Assembly (NCBI GenBank): GCA_937928005.1
Contig: CALFVD010000013.1
Location: forward strand, 45,665-109,664
Direction: 5' to 3'
From: an uncultured Neomegalonema sp.
Lineage (GTDB): Bacteria; Pseudomonadota; Alphaproteobacteria; Rhodobacterales; Rhodobacteraceae
DNA: 64,000 bases
A program made the position numbers and the translations under genes. Shown here in pieces: positions 10,807-20,296 of the stretch. Position 1 is the stretch's first letter, and every line of letters begins with the position of its first letter. Under the pieces are notes generated by a model. That model was not told the origin of the DNA and did not search any database. It saw only the letters and a list, made by a program, of their open reading frames with translations.

Positions 10807-11702
10807 TGGATGCGCCGGTCGTCAGCTTTCTTTCGGCAGTCTATAACAAGGCGACCTATCTGCCTGCGCTGCTGGCGAATCTACGGGCGCAGGGGGGGAA
10901 GGCTGAGTTTATCTTTGCAGATGATGCCTCGACCGATGGATCGGCGGATTGGTTGGAGGCCGAGGCGTCGCATGATCCGCGCATTCGCGTGATCCGCAAT
11001 ACAGTGAATGCGGGTCCGGCGATCCGGTTCAATCAGGCGGCTGCGGTGGCGCGGGGGGAATGGTTGCTGCCCATCGATGCGGATGATCTTTTATCTGATA
11101 ATGCCGCCGAGATGTTCCTGAAGGTGGCGGACGAGCAGGGGGCTGATCTGATTTTTGCGCGTAGCGAGCGAGGGGCGGAGCCGCGCGATCTTTCTGACCC
11201 ATTGGATATTTCCGTCAGCGATAATCCGCTATTGATGGCGGCGACGCGGAAGATTGTGCGGATGGGGTATCTGGCGCGGGCGTCGGTCTGGCGGGATGCG
11301 GGTGGAGCGGATGAACGTGTCTTTGTGCAGGACCAATCTCTGCCGCTGCGGCTCGGTGCGGCGGCGATGCGGGCAGCGTATATCGAACAAACGGCCTATT
11401 GGCTCAGCGTACAGGATACCGGGAGCCTGTCGCGCAATACGCTACAACAACACCATGATCGGTTTTGGGCCATGACATATATGCTGGAGCGTGATTTGCC
11501 CGATGCAGCGCGCAAAGCCATCGAAGCGCAGCGCGTCTCTGCTTGGTGGAAGATGCACCGCGAAGTTGGGGGTGGGCGGACCAATGCATTGCCTGCTTAT
11601 CTGGCCAATCGCGTGACGGGGTGTGCGCTTTCAACCGCGCAGGTTGCATATGCCAGTGCTGCTTTTGCTAGGCTGTCCGGTGTGCGGCGACCTCGTTTGT
11701 GA
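10803..11702 (+). CDS. Glycosyltransferase family 2
   Basis: PVVSFLSAVYNKATYLPALLANL..FADDASTDGSADWL..PIDADDLL; ATGA overlap with upstream gene. Confidence 0.85.
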   Translation: MMDAPVVSFLSAVYNKATYLPALLANLRAQGGKAEFIFADDASTDGSADWLEAEASHDPRIRVIRNTVNAGPAIRFNQAAAVARGEWLLPIDADDLLSDNAAEMFLKVADEQGADLIFARSERGAEPRDLSDPLDISVSDNPLLMAATRKIVRMGYLARASVWRDAGGADERVFVQDQSLPLRLGAAAMRAAYIEQTAYWLSVQDTGSLSRNTLQQHHDRFWAMTYMLERDLPDAARKAIEAQRVSAWWKMHREVGGGRTNALPAYLANRVTGCALSTAQVAYASAAFARLSGVRRPRL

Positions 11703-11730
11703 TATGCTGTCCGTAAAAGGGGAGGATTTC

Positions 11731-12120
11731 ATGGAGTATATTGCCGTTATTGCCGCTGCGATTTCAGGGTTTGCTGTGGGTGGAGTCTGGTATGGTGCGC
11801 TTGGAGCGCAATGGATGCGGGCCGTTGGGCGCACGAAGGAAGATATCGCGGCGGATAAAAGTCCGCTGCCTTTCATCATCGCCTTTCTCGGCGCTTTGCT
11901 TGCGGCGGGGGTGATGCGGCATATGTTTGTGACCGGCGAAATCGTCGGGGCCATGCGTTGCATGGCCTATGGCGCAGGGATCGGGGCTTTTCTAATCGCA
12001 CCATGGATTGTGCTGCATTATGCCTTCGCGGGCAGGCCAGTCGCGTTATGGGTGATCGATGCGGGGCATACGATAATGGCCTTCGCAGCCATGGGTTTGG
12101 TTCTCGGTCTATTTTATTGA
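11731..12120 (+). CDS. DUF1761-like membrane protein
   Basis: MEYIAVIAAAISGFAVGGVWYGALGAQWMRAVGRTKEDI with four TM segments. Confidence 0.7.
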   Translation: MEYIAVIAAAISGFAVGGVWYGALGAQWMRAVGRTKEDIAADKSPLPFIIAFLGALLAAGVMRHMFVTGEIVGAMRCMAYGAGIGAFLIAPWIVLHYAFAGRPVALWVIDAGHTIMAFAAMGLVLGLFY

Positions 12121-12203
12121 TGCTGTAACTGTCACAGGACTTGCTTGACGAATTCCGTCTCTTTCGTCCTATATCGGGACGCAATGCGGCATGGGGTGAC
12201 GGG

Positions 12204-12914
12204 ATGGAAGAAATGACGCTGACCGGGGCAGCCGGGCTGCTTGGAGTCGCGCTATACGTGATTGGCTATGCGGCCATGCAATTGGGTCTCGTGAGGGGAC
12301 AGACATATATTTATGCAGGGTTGAATCTCTTTGCCGCTCTGTTCGTTCTGTACTCGCTTACAGAGAATTACAATCAGTCATCCGCGATGATCCAGATCAT
12401 GTGGATCATCATCAGCGTCGCTGGGATAACTCGGTTACTGATCGTGGATAAGACGCTGCGGTTTAATGATGAAGAGTGGCGTATTCTTGATGCCGTTGCC
12501 CCTGGCCTAGAGAAGAATCAAGCACGTAAGCTGTTGAATCTTGGCGAATGGCGGGATCTTCCCGTAGGATCGACTGTGATTGCCGAAGGGCGCCCAACGG
12601 AGATTTTAGGCTATTTGTCAAAAGGGGCATTCGTCGTCTCGAAAGGCGATATGCCTATCATGTCGCTTGGGCCGGGCGCTGTGATTGGTGAGATGACCTA
12701 TATGGATGGTACGCCAGCCACCGCGCGGATTGATGTGATGGATGATGCGCGACTATTTGCAATCAACGCCGTGAAACTGCGCGCCTTGATTGAGCGGAAT
12801 GACGATATCGCGAATGCAATCGAGCGCAGCGTTGCGCGCACACTACGTGGGAAGCTACAGGCGACATCGCAGGAATTACGCGATGCAACATCCGGATTTT
12901 TGATCACATCTTGA
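12204..12914 (+). CDS. Three-TM protein with C-terminal cyclic-nucleotide-binding-like domain
   Basis: Three hydrophobic helices, then a CNB-like fold (LPVGSTVIAEGRPTEILGYLSKGAFVV..GAVIGEMTYMDGTPATARIDV); no C-terminal HTH. Confidence 0.7.
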   Translation: MEEMTLTGAAGLLGVALYVIGYAAMQLGLVRGQTYIYAGLNLFAALFVLYSLTENYNQSSAMIQIMWIIISVAGITRLLIVDKTLRFNDEEWRILDAVAPGLEKNQARKLLNLGEWRDLPVGSTVIAEGRPTEILGYLSKGAFVVSKGDMPIMSLGPGAVIGEMTYMDGTPATARIDVMDDARLFAINAVKLRALIERNDDIANAIERSVARTLRGKLQATSQELRDATSGFLITS

Positions 12915-12992
12915 TCTGATCCGCTTTTGCGCCCTTCGATTATAAAAATTCATACCGTTTTGTTTGCGGTATTGGCGATCCGAGACGCCACC

Positions 12993-13076
12993 GCAATTTG
13001 CGACAAACGTGAGCCATGTTTCGCGCCAAGACTTGCACGAAACATGGTGCTTTTTGGTTCACGGCAATCGCAACGC
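12993..13076 (+). repeat. Dispersed nested-palindrome repeat, copy A
   Basis: gcaatttgcgacaaacgtgagccatgtttcgcgccaag..cacgaaacatggtgctttttggttcacggcaatcgcaacgc. Confidence 0.7.
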
Positions 13077-13193
13077 ATATCATCGGTACACTTCTTGCCT
13101 CACAGATAATTGTATCATGTGCGCGGGAACACATTCCGCCGCACACGGTTGAGCAATAGTGAACGCTCAAATGATGTGGGTAGGGAGAAAGCT

Positions 13194-13475
13194 ATGAATA
13201 CGAAATTTATCGCTCTTATCGCAACGGCCATCGCCACGATAGCTGTAAGCCTTCCTGCTAATGCACGGTTGCCCGAAGCTTTTTCTAACCTGCCGAAAGA
13301 GATTATTCGTCCTGCGGTTCACCTGCCGACGGGATGCATGGCGCAGGTCACTCTTCTTGATCGTCATATTGTGACCGCGCATATCATTGATCCTGATTGC
13401 CTGCCGAAGGGTGTGAAAGCACGCCCTATACCCGGTCAGAACGCGGATTTCTCGTTCATTGACGGCGCGCGGTAA
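13194..13475 (+). CDS. Small secreted hypothetical protein
   Basis: Signal peptide MNTKFIALIATAIATIAVSLPANA; ATG preceded by gggaga. Confidence 0.5.
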   Translation: MNTKFIALIATAIATIAVSLPANARLPEAFSNLPKEIIRPAVHLPTGCMAQVTLLDRHIVTAHIIDPDCLPKGVKARPIPGQNADFSFIDGAR

Positions 13476-13478
13476 GGG

Positions 13479-13808
13479 CTATTCCGGCTTTTCTGGCATC
13501 TTTGCCGTGATTTCGATGGATGAATACCATTTCGCCAAATCCGAGATATCCTCGTCGGATAGGCCTTTGGCTACGACGGTCATCATCTCATGCTCGCGTT
13601 TGCCCAAGCGAAACGCTTTTAGCTGGGTTTCGAGGTAGACTTGGCTCTCACCGGCGAGGTGTGGAGCGATGGGGATACGTGCGATTCCATCGAGTCCGTG
13701 ACAGGTGCGGCATTGTTTTGCCTTCTCGCGTCCGGCTTCTAAATCGGCTGCGATAGTGGGGGTTGCCACCATTGATAGTAAAAGAATGGTTGAGAAAACT
13801 GGTTTCAA
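13479..13808 (-). CDS. Class I c-type cytochrome
   Basis: Signal peptide, CRTCHG heme motif, MMTVVAKGLSDEDISDLAKWYSS. Confidence 0.88.
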   Translation of the reverse strand: MKPVFSTILLLSMVATPTIAADLEAGREKAKQCRTCHGLDGIARIPIAPHLAGESQVYLETQLKAFRLGKREHEMMTVVAKGLSDEDISDLAKWYSSIEITAKMPEKPE

Positions 13809-13883
13809 TTTGCGACTCGCGGCTTTTGAGGGAAGGGTCAGATGTGACGCCCGGACAGGCCGGACGCCACGGTGAGCTTTCCG

Positions 13884-15134
13884 TCACTCGTAGCTGATGC
13901 GGTAGATTGCACCGGCCAGATCGTCGGAGACGAGCAGCGAGCCATCGCGAAGCTGCGCCGTATCGACCGGACGACCAAGGTATTCGCCAGTTTCCGCGTC
14001 GAGCCAACCTTCAGCGAAAGGTTTCATCTCCGCCGTGCCGTCTTCAGCGATATGCGTGACCATGACGCGCGCGCCGACCGGCTCGGTACGGTTCCATGAG
14101 CCGTGCTGTGCCGAGAAGATAGCGTTCTTGTATTTGGCGGGGAACATGCGGCCCGTATAGAATGACATGCCTAGATCGGCAGCATGGGCCACTGTCTCAA
14201 CAGCGGGCATTACGATATCATCCGGCGGGGTATCGTCCTTGAACTCGTCGGTGCGCACGTCGCCGCCACCGTACCATGGATGGCCGAAATGCTGACCTGC
14301 TTTGGTCTGGTGGTTCAATTCGCCGGGCGGAATATCGTCACCCATGCCGTCGACCTGATTATCGGTCCACCATAGTTCACCGGTTTCGGGGTGGAAGTCT
14401 TGGCCAACAGAGTTACGCACGCCGTAGGTATAGACCTCGCGGTTCTTGCCGTCGCGATCCATGCGGATGATGCCGCCGATGCCCGTTTCCTTGTATAGTT
14501 CCATCTTCTCCTGTGGGGCCACGTTGAAGGGTTGGCCCAGTGAGATGTAGAGCTTGTTATCCGGGCCAATATCGCAGACGCGGGCGGTGTGGTTATAGCT
14601 GGCTTCTGCTGGCGGAATTAATTCGCCTTCGGCAACAACCTCAAACGCCGCAACATCCGGGCCTTCATAGAAGAACTCGGCGGCGGGGAAGAGGAGGACG
14701 CGGTTCTGTTCAGCAATGAACAGGAAGCCGTCTTTCGAGAAGCATACGCCATTCGGGATGGTGAAATCGATGGAGGGCGCAAATTCCTTCACGTCATCGG
14801 CCACGCGATCCTTGTCGCGGTCGGTGACGACATAGACTTCGTTCTTGCGGGTGCCGACGAAGGTTGCCACACCCTGTGGGCCAACGGCCATATGGCGCGC
14901 ATCGGGCACCACGGCATAGAGTTCGATTTTGAACCCGTCTGGAACGGTTACGTTTTCCAGCACTTTGCGGATCGCGTCAGCGCGTTTTCCTTCCTGCGGG
15001 ATCGGCTCCATCATCGGCGTGCCGGTCTGCTGGAAAGCGGAGAGTTTGTTGAGATTGCCAGCGTTCTGTGCCAGCGCGGGCAGTGCCGCCGCCATTGCGA
15101 CCACAGCGGCCATGGTAGAAAAGCGTTTGAGCAT
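13884..15134 (-). CDS. L-sorbosone dehydrogenase-like PQQ/beta-propeller protein
   Basis: Signal peptide; GFKIELYAVVPDARHMAVGPQG, VYVVTDRDKDRVADDVKEF, YGVRNSVGQDFHPETGELWWTDNQVDGMGDDIPPGELN, FSAQHGSWNR. Confidence 0.82.
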   Translation of the reverse strand: MLKRFSTMAAVVAMAAALPALAQNAGNLNKLSAFQQTGTPMMEPIPQEGKRADAIRKVLENVTVPDGFKIELYAVVPDARHMAVGPQGVATFVGTRKNEVYVVTDRDKDRVADDVKEFAPSIDFTIPNGVCFSKDGFLFIAEQNRVLLFPAAEFFYEGPDVAAFEVVAEGELIPPAEASYNHTARVCDIGPDNKLYISLGQPFNVAPQEKMELYKETGIGGIIRMDRDGKNREVYTYGVRNSVGQDFHPETGELWWTDNQVDGMGDDIPPGELNHQTKAGQHFGHPWYGGGDVRTDEFKDDTPPDDIVMPAVETVAHAADLGMSFYTGRMFPAKYKNAIFSAQHGSWNRTEPVGARVMVTHIAEDGTAEMKPFAEGWLDAETGEYLGRPVDTAQLRDGSLLVSDDLAGAIYRISYE

Positions 15135-15240
15135 ATCAGTCTCCCTATACCGAAAGATCTATCGTCTTTCCGTGTATGAGACTGGTACACCAGTGACGCA
15201 GCGTCAATACTCTACGCCCGGTTGCGCATTCGGCATTCTG

Positions 15241-16122
15241 TCATGTGAGATGATTTTCGGCTGCGAGAATTGCCGCCAGACCCTCGCGATAGGTGGGGTA
15301 GGCGAGGGTTACACCGAGGTCGTGTTTGATGCGTTCGTTCGATACGCGCTTGTTCTCACCGTAGAAACTGCGCGCCATTGCGGACATTTCTGCCCCCTCA
15401 AAAGGCACCAATGGCGGACGGGGCAGGCCGAGAAGGTCGGCGGCATGGCCGATTACATCTTGTGGCGGACAGGTAAGATCGTCGGTGACGTTATAGGCTG
15501 TACCGGGGGCGGCGTTGGCCATTGATGCTTGTAGGACGGTCGCAATATCCTCGACATGGATGCGCCCAAATACTTGCCCCGGCTTGTCGATGCGCTGGGC
15601 GGTGCCGCGCCGGATTTTCTCGAACGGGCCGCGACCGGGGCCATAGATTCCCGCGAGGCGGAAGGTGTGGGTGGGTAAGGAATCGCCGAGTGCGAGCCAA
15701 TTGCGTTCGGCACTCACCCGCCGTTTTCCACGTTCGCTGGCGGGGGTGAGGTCGGAGGTTTCGTCCACCCAACCGCCTTGTCGGTCGCCGTAAACGGCGG
15801 TGGTGGAGAGATAGCCAATCCATTCGATCTTGTCGCGCTGGGTGAGGAGCGTGTCGCGATATTGGGCGAGGAACGGGTCGCCATCTTCGCCGGGGGGCGC
15901 GGAAATCAGGAGATGGGTGCGCTTTGGCAAGGCCGTGATCAGGTCGGCGGCGGGCCAGACATGGGCCTCGATGTCTTGCGCGTGCAGTGCATCGACCTTC
16001 TCGGCATCGCGCGCGGTGGCGGCAATGTGCCAGCCCTGCGCCCGCAACCGTTCGGCCAAGACGCGGGCGCAAAAACCGTATCCGATACAGACAAGTGTGG
16101 CGGGGGCTTGCAAATCGTTCAT
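15241..16122 (-). CDS. NAD(P)-dependent epimerase/SDR family protein
   Basis: N-terminal VCIGYGFCARVLAERL, YLSTTAVYGDRQGGWVDE, FRLAGIYGPGR. Confidence 0.85.
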   Translation of the reverse strand: MNDLQAPATLVCIGYGFCARVLAERLRAQGWHIAATARDAEKVDALHAQDIEAHVWPAADLITALPKRTHLLISAPPGEDGDPFLAQYRDTLLTQRDKIEWIGYLSTTAVYGDRQGGWVDETSDLTPASERGKRRVSAERNWLALGDSLPTHTFRLAGIYGPGRGPFEKIRRGTAQRIDKPGQVFGRIHVEDIATVLQASMANAAPGTAYNVTDDLTCPPQDVIGHAADLLGLPRPPLVPFEGAEMSAMARSFYGENKRVSNERIKHDLGVTLAYPTYREGLAAILAAENHLT

Positions 16123-16175
16123 ATTCGCGCCTTATCCGCATGTGACCTTTCGCGCAAGCATCACTGGAGACCGCC

Positions 16176-16892
16176 ATGCGCCTGACGCCCTTTATCGCCG
16201 CCACTTTTCTTGCCACGCCCGCGTTGGCACAGGTGACGACCTATGACGATTGTATCCAGACTGCATTGAACCAGCCATCGACGGGCCTATCGGTTGCGCA
16301 GAACTGGCAGGCGCAGGGTGGAGGCGCCGCCGCCAGTCATTGCCGCGCCATGGCCCTTGCCGCGCTCGGCTCCTATGCGGAAGCGGCCCGTGCATTGGAG
16401 GCGCTGGCGCTGATAACGCTCGATACGCTGGCACAGGCGGACCTATATATGCAGGCCGGGGATTTTCAGATCTCGGCGGGTAATGCGCCTGCGGCTCGTG
16501 CGTTCTTTGACAAGGCAATAGCCGCCGATCCGCAGTCGATTGGCGCGCTGGATGGACGCGCGCGAACCATGGCGGCAATGGGCGATTTTGCCGGGGCGAT
16601 TGCCGATATCAACCGATTGCTGTGGCTGGCCCCGAATGATGCGGAGGCGCTGGCCTTACGGGCGGCGGCACGCCGTAAATCGGATGATCCATCGGGGGCG
16701 CTGGCCGATGCGGAGGCGGCGATTGCCGCCGATCCATCTTCGGCAGTCGCGTATTTTGAGCGAGGAGCAGCGCGGGCCGTGACTGGCGACCGCGCAGGTG
16801 CAAGGGCCGATTGGCAGGAGGTCGAGCGCCTCGATCCGGGTGGTGAGTTTGGGCAGCTAGCCGCGACGAACCGGGCGCGATTGCCGCTGTAG
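16176..16892 (+). CDS. Secreted tetratricopeptide-repeat protein
   Basis: Signal peptide and TPR-like repeats (AIADINRLLWLAPNDAEALALRAAARR..GALADAEAAIAADPSSAVAYFERGAAR). Confidence 0.8.
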   Translation: MRLTPFIAATFLATPALAQVTTYDDCIQTALNQPSTGLSVAQNWQAQGGGAAASHCRAMALAALGSYAEAARALEALALITLDTLAQADLYMQAGDFQISAGNAPAARAFFDKAIAADPQSIGALDGRARTMAAMGDFAGAIADINRLLWLAPNDAEALALRAAARRKSDDPSGALADAEAAIAADPSSAVAYFERGAARAVTGDRAGARADWQEVERLDPGGEFGQLAATNRARLPL

Positions 16893-16893
16893 C

Positions 16894-17328
16894 TCAATAC
16901 TGTGTGAGGTATTCGTTTGGCAGTGTCGCGACGTTCATCCAATAGCGCATCGCCGTCTTGGTGATATCAATAAGCTGGGCGTAGGTATCGGGCTTGCTGA
17001 TGAGGGAAGCACCGCGCAAGGCGTAGAATTCCTCCACTAAAGCTTCGCTTTTACTGAAGCTGAAACCAAGCACGGGGATGTTTTTCCAGCCATCGGTTGA
17101 TTTCAAGGTGCCGAGGATTGCGCGCCAGTCTTTATCCTGGTCGTCGAGATTCATAACCAGGACCTTTGGATAGGCCTTTTTTGCGTGCGATAATTGGGCA
17201 TGAAACACGCTGATATCATCAGGTGTCGCATCGTCGAAATAGCGGACATGGTCACTTATCTCGACCTCGATTGCCGCTTTTTTGAACAATGCCGTTTCTA
17301 GTTCGGAAAACGAAATCAAGACGATCAT
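16894..17328 (-). CDS. Divergent response-regulator receiver-like protein
   Basis: 144-aa alpha/beta ORF with VLVMNLDDQDKDW and PVLGFSFSKSEALVEEFYALRGASLISKP, receiver-like pattern. Confidence 0.5.
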   Translation of the reverse strand: MIVLISFSELETALFKKAAIEVEISDHVRYFDDATPDDISVFHAQLSHAKKAYPKVLVMNLDDQDKDWRAILGTLKSTDGWKNIPVLGFSFSKSEALVEEFYALRGASLISKPDTYAQLIDITKTAMRYWMNVATLPNEYLTQY

Positions 17329-17425
17329 TGAACCCTCCAGAGCTGTGGCTTGAGAGTCTAATCGTAGGATCGAAACAAAGTCCTAAACTGCAAAATAACT
17401 TTGATTCGCCGGATCGTCTGGCCCT

Positions 17426-18397
17426 TCAATCCGGGTAGCGTACTGCTGTTGCTAGCCCCGGAGCATTCTTGGCAAGCAAGATAGGCAAAGCGGTGGGCAG
17501 GTCGGCGAAGGTCACTTCCTGTGTGATGATGGCTTCAAAGCGATCATCGAGGAGCATCGTGAGGGCGGCGCGCATTCGTCGCGAATAATCCCAGCGAGGG
17601 CGACGGCTCTGCGAGACATGACCTACCTGTGATGAGATCAGTCGTAGGCGTTGGCTGTGAAAGGCACCGCCAAGCGAAATCTGGGGGCGGTCGGTGCCGT
17701 ACCAGCTCATCTCGATTATTGTTCCTTCAAACCCTGTACACAGAATCGCTGTATCCAAACCACTCGCGCTAGAGGAGGTGTGAAATACGATATCGCACCC
17801 TGTGGGTGCATCATTGGGATGAGCAAAGTTCACGTTCATGTCATCGGCCAGCGAGCGGCGCGTCGGATCAAGGTCTATTAGCGTGACATCCGTACCCGGA
17901 ATTGCACCACAGATACCCGCCACCAGCGCACCGAGTATGCCGCCGCCGGCGATGGCAACCCGATCCCCCGGTCCCACGCCACCATCCCAAACGGCATTGA
18001 GCGCCGTTTCCATATTTGCCGCGAGGATCGCCCGTCGAGGGGGGAGGTTGTCTGGTAGGACGGTTAGGGCATCCACGGGAACGACGAACCGGGATTGATG
18101 AGGGTAGAGTGAAAAAACTGTTTTACCAACAATATGTTGCGGTCCATCCACAACTTCGCCCACCATCGAATAACCGTAGATGACCGGGAATGAGAAGTCG
18201 CCTCGCTGGTGCGGCGCGCGCATCCGTTCGTATTCGGATTTTGGCACTTTGCCGGTGAAAACCAATCGCTCCGTTCCCCGGCTTAACCCCGACCAAAGTG
18301 CCCGTACGACGGCATGACACGGTTTCGTGATGATGGGTGAGGAAACGGGAACCAGCGCAGCGGTTCCTACCTTCTCAAAGGAGAGCGCATGGTCCAA
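17426..18397 (-). CDS. Zinc-type alcohol dehydrogenase-like (MDR) protein
   Basis: ALWSGLSRGTERLVFTGKVP, PVIYGYSMVGEVV, Rossmann GDRVAIAGGGILGALVAGI; start uncertain (ORF open to 18505). Confidence 0.78.
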   Translation of the reverse strand: MDHALSFEKVGTAALVPVSSPIITKPCHAVVRALWSGLSRGTERLVFTGKVPKSEYERMRAPHQRGDFSFPVIYGYSMVGEVVDGPQHIVGKTVFSLYPHQSRFVVPVDALTVLPDNLPPRRAILAANMETALNAVWDGGVGPGDRVAIAGGGILGALVAGICGAIPGTDVTLIDLDPTRRSLADDMNVNFAHPNDAPTGCDIVFHTSSSASGLDTAILCTGFEGTIIEMSWYGTDRPQISLGGAFHSQRLRLISSQVGHVSQSRRPRWDYSRRMRAALTMLLDDRFEAIITQEVTFADLPTALPILLAKNAPGLATAVRYPD

Positions 18398-18487
18398 TTT
18401 AAGACTCCTTTCTCGACATGCTTCGCGTCTACACCAATTCTGCATGGCATGATCACGATGACGACCGCATACGGGGATAGAGCGACG

Positions 18488-20296
18488 ATGACCGACCAGA
18501 CGCAAGACCCCGTGACATTTGTTGCGCTCGGTCAGGCCGATAGCACCCTTACACCAGCAAGCCTACAGGCGACAAAGACGTTGACGTATCGTCGGCTGAT
18601 TGCGCTTGGATTATGTGGTGCGACCTTGATTGCTGTGCTGGCCGGAGTGGCGCGGGTCTTCTCGGCAGGGGGGCTGGATGCTCTGGAATATGCGCTGCTT
18701 GCGTGCATTACACTGAGCGCGCCTTGGACGATACTTGGGTTCTGGAATTCGCTGTTGGGCCTATTCCTCGCCCGTCGTGGAGGGGGTGCATTGCCGTTTT
18801 CGGAGGCGATGGAGAGTAATGCGCCGATCCGGTCGCGGGTGGCCGTGGCGATGGCGGTACGAAACGAAGATCCGCAGCGGGCAATCGACCGGTTGCTTGC
18901 CACCCGGCGTAGCCTCGATCAAACGGGGCAGGGGCATCGCGTCGATCTGCATATTATCAGCGATACGAATGATGCGGATGTGGCGGCAGCAGAGGAGCGG
19001 TTGTTCGCGCTACACCGCGATGCACTCGATGGTTTGGGCGTTGCTGGCTATCGCCGTCGTACATCGAACGAAGGCTATAAGGCCGGGAATGTATGGCAAT
19101 TCCTGCATGATCAAGGCAGTCGCTACGACCTGTTCGTGCCCCTTGATGCCGATAGCCTGATGTCGGGTGAGGCGATCATGGATCTCGTGCGTATCGCGGA
19201 GGCGAACCCGCGCATTGGCATCGTGCAGAGCCTCGCGGTGGGCGCGCCCGCCGAAAGCCCGTTTGGACGTATTTTTCAGTTCGGGATGCGTCATGGGATG
19301 CGCGCCTTCACGCTGGGTAGTGCGTGGTGGCAGGGCGATTGCGGGCCGTTCTGGGGACATAATGCGGTGATCCGCGTGGCGGCGTTCAAGGCGCATTGCG
19401 AGCTGCCAAAGCTGGGTGGACGGCCTCCGCTGGGCGGCGATATTCTGTCTCACGACCAGGTCGAAGCGACATTGATGCGACGCGGTGGGTATGAGGTACG
19501 GGTAGTGCCGGTCGAGTGCGAAAGCTTTGAGGAAAACCCCGTCACCATCCTCGATTTCATGACCCGTGAGCAACGCTGGTGTAACGGAAACATGCAATAT
19601 TGGCGGTTGCTCGGAATGAAAGGGCTAACCCCGACGAGCCGGTTCCAGCTTTTTCAGGCCATCATGATGTATCTGAGCGCGCCCGCATGGATGATTCTGA
19701 CGGCGCTGGGCGCGGTAAAGGCGGTGATTGATCCGACGATGACCTTCAACGCGCCGCTTGCCCTTGGCCTGTTCGTGTTGATGGTCGGCATGAGCTTGAC
19801 GCCGAAGATCGTGGGCGCAATCCACGTTATGCTTCAGCCGGGCGGCATGGCTCGCTATGGCGGGGCAAGGCGGTTTGTTGTCGGGCTGGGGATCGAACTG
19901 GTGTTTTCGGTGCTGATGTCGCCGGTCGTGGCCGTGCATCTGACCGTCTTTCTGATCGGGTTGGCCTTTGGTCGCAAGGTTGGTTGGAATGGACAGGTTA
20001 GGGATGCCTACGGGCTGAACTGGTCGACAGCACTGCGCGCGCTCTGGCCGCAGATGGTGTTTGGCGTGACGGTTCTTGCGACGCTGACAATCCATACGCC
20101 CGCCGCTGTTATCTGGGTGTTGCCGGTGGTGCTGGGCCTGCTGTTGGCTGTGCCGTTTGCGGTGTTTACGGCATCGCCCGTTTTGGGGCGGGTGCTGGCG
20201 AAGCGGCGTATTTGTGCGATCCCGGAGGAATTCGAGACCCCGGCGATCCTCACGGATCTGGCTGAGCCGGTGCCTGTGCGTGACCTAGCCGCCTGA
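18488..20296 (+). CDS. mdoH: Glucans biosynthesis glucosyltransferase MdoH/OpgH
   Basis: AVAMAVRNEDPQRAIDRL, FVPLDADSLMSGEAI, GHNAVIRVAAF, REQRWCNGNMQYWRLL with multiple TM helices; start uncertain (ORF opens at 18389). Confidence 0.9.
   Translation: MTDQTQDPVTFVALGQADSTLTPASLQATKTLTYRRLIALGLCGATLIAVLAGVARVFSAGGLDALEYALLACITLSAPWTILGFWNSLLGLFLARRGGGALPFSEAMESNAPIRSRVAVAMAVRNEDPQRAIDRLLATRRSLDQTGQGHRVDLHIISDTNDADVAAAEERLFALHRDALDGLGVAGYRRRTSNEGYKAGNVWQFLHDQGSRYDLFVPLDADSLMSGEAIMDLVRIAEANPRIGIVQSLAVGAPAESPFGRIFQFGMRHGMRAFTLGSAWWQGDCGPFWGHNAVIRVAAFKAHCELPKLGGRPPLGGDILSHDQVEATLMRRGGYEVRVVPVECESFEENPVTILDFMTREQRWCNGNMQYWRLLGMKGLTPTSRFQLFQAIMMYLSAPAWMILTALGAVKAVIDPTMTFNAPLALGLFVLMVGMSLTPKIVGAIHVMLQPGGMARYGGARRFVVGLGIELVFSVLMSPVVAVHLTVFLIGLAFGRKVGWNGQVRDAYGLNWSTALRALWPQMVFGVTVLATLTIHTPAAVIWVLPVVLGLLLAVPFAVFTASPVLGRVLAKRRICAIPEEFETPAILTDLAEPVPVRDLAA

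Noticed and set aside
18532-18903. Antisense ORFs within mdoH
   Set aside because: Shadow ORFs without motifs inside a clearly coding region.
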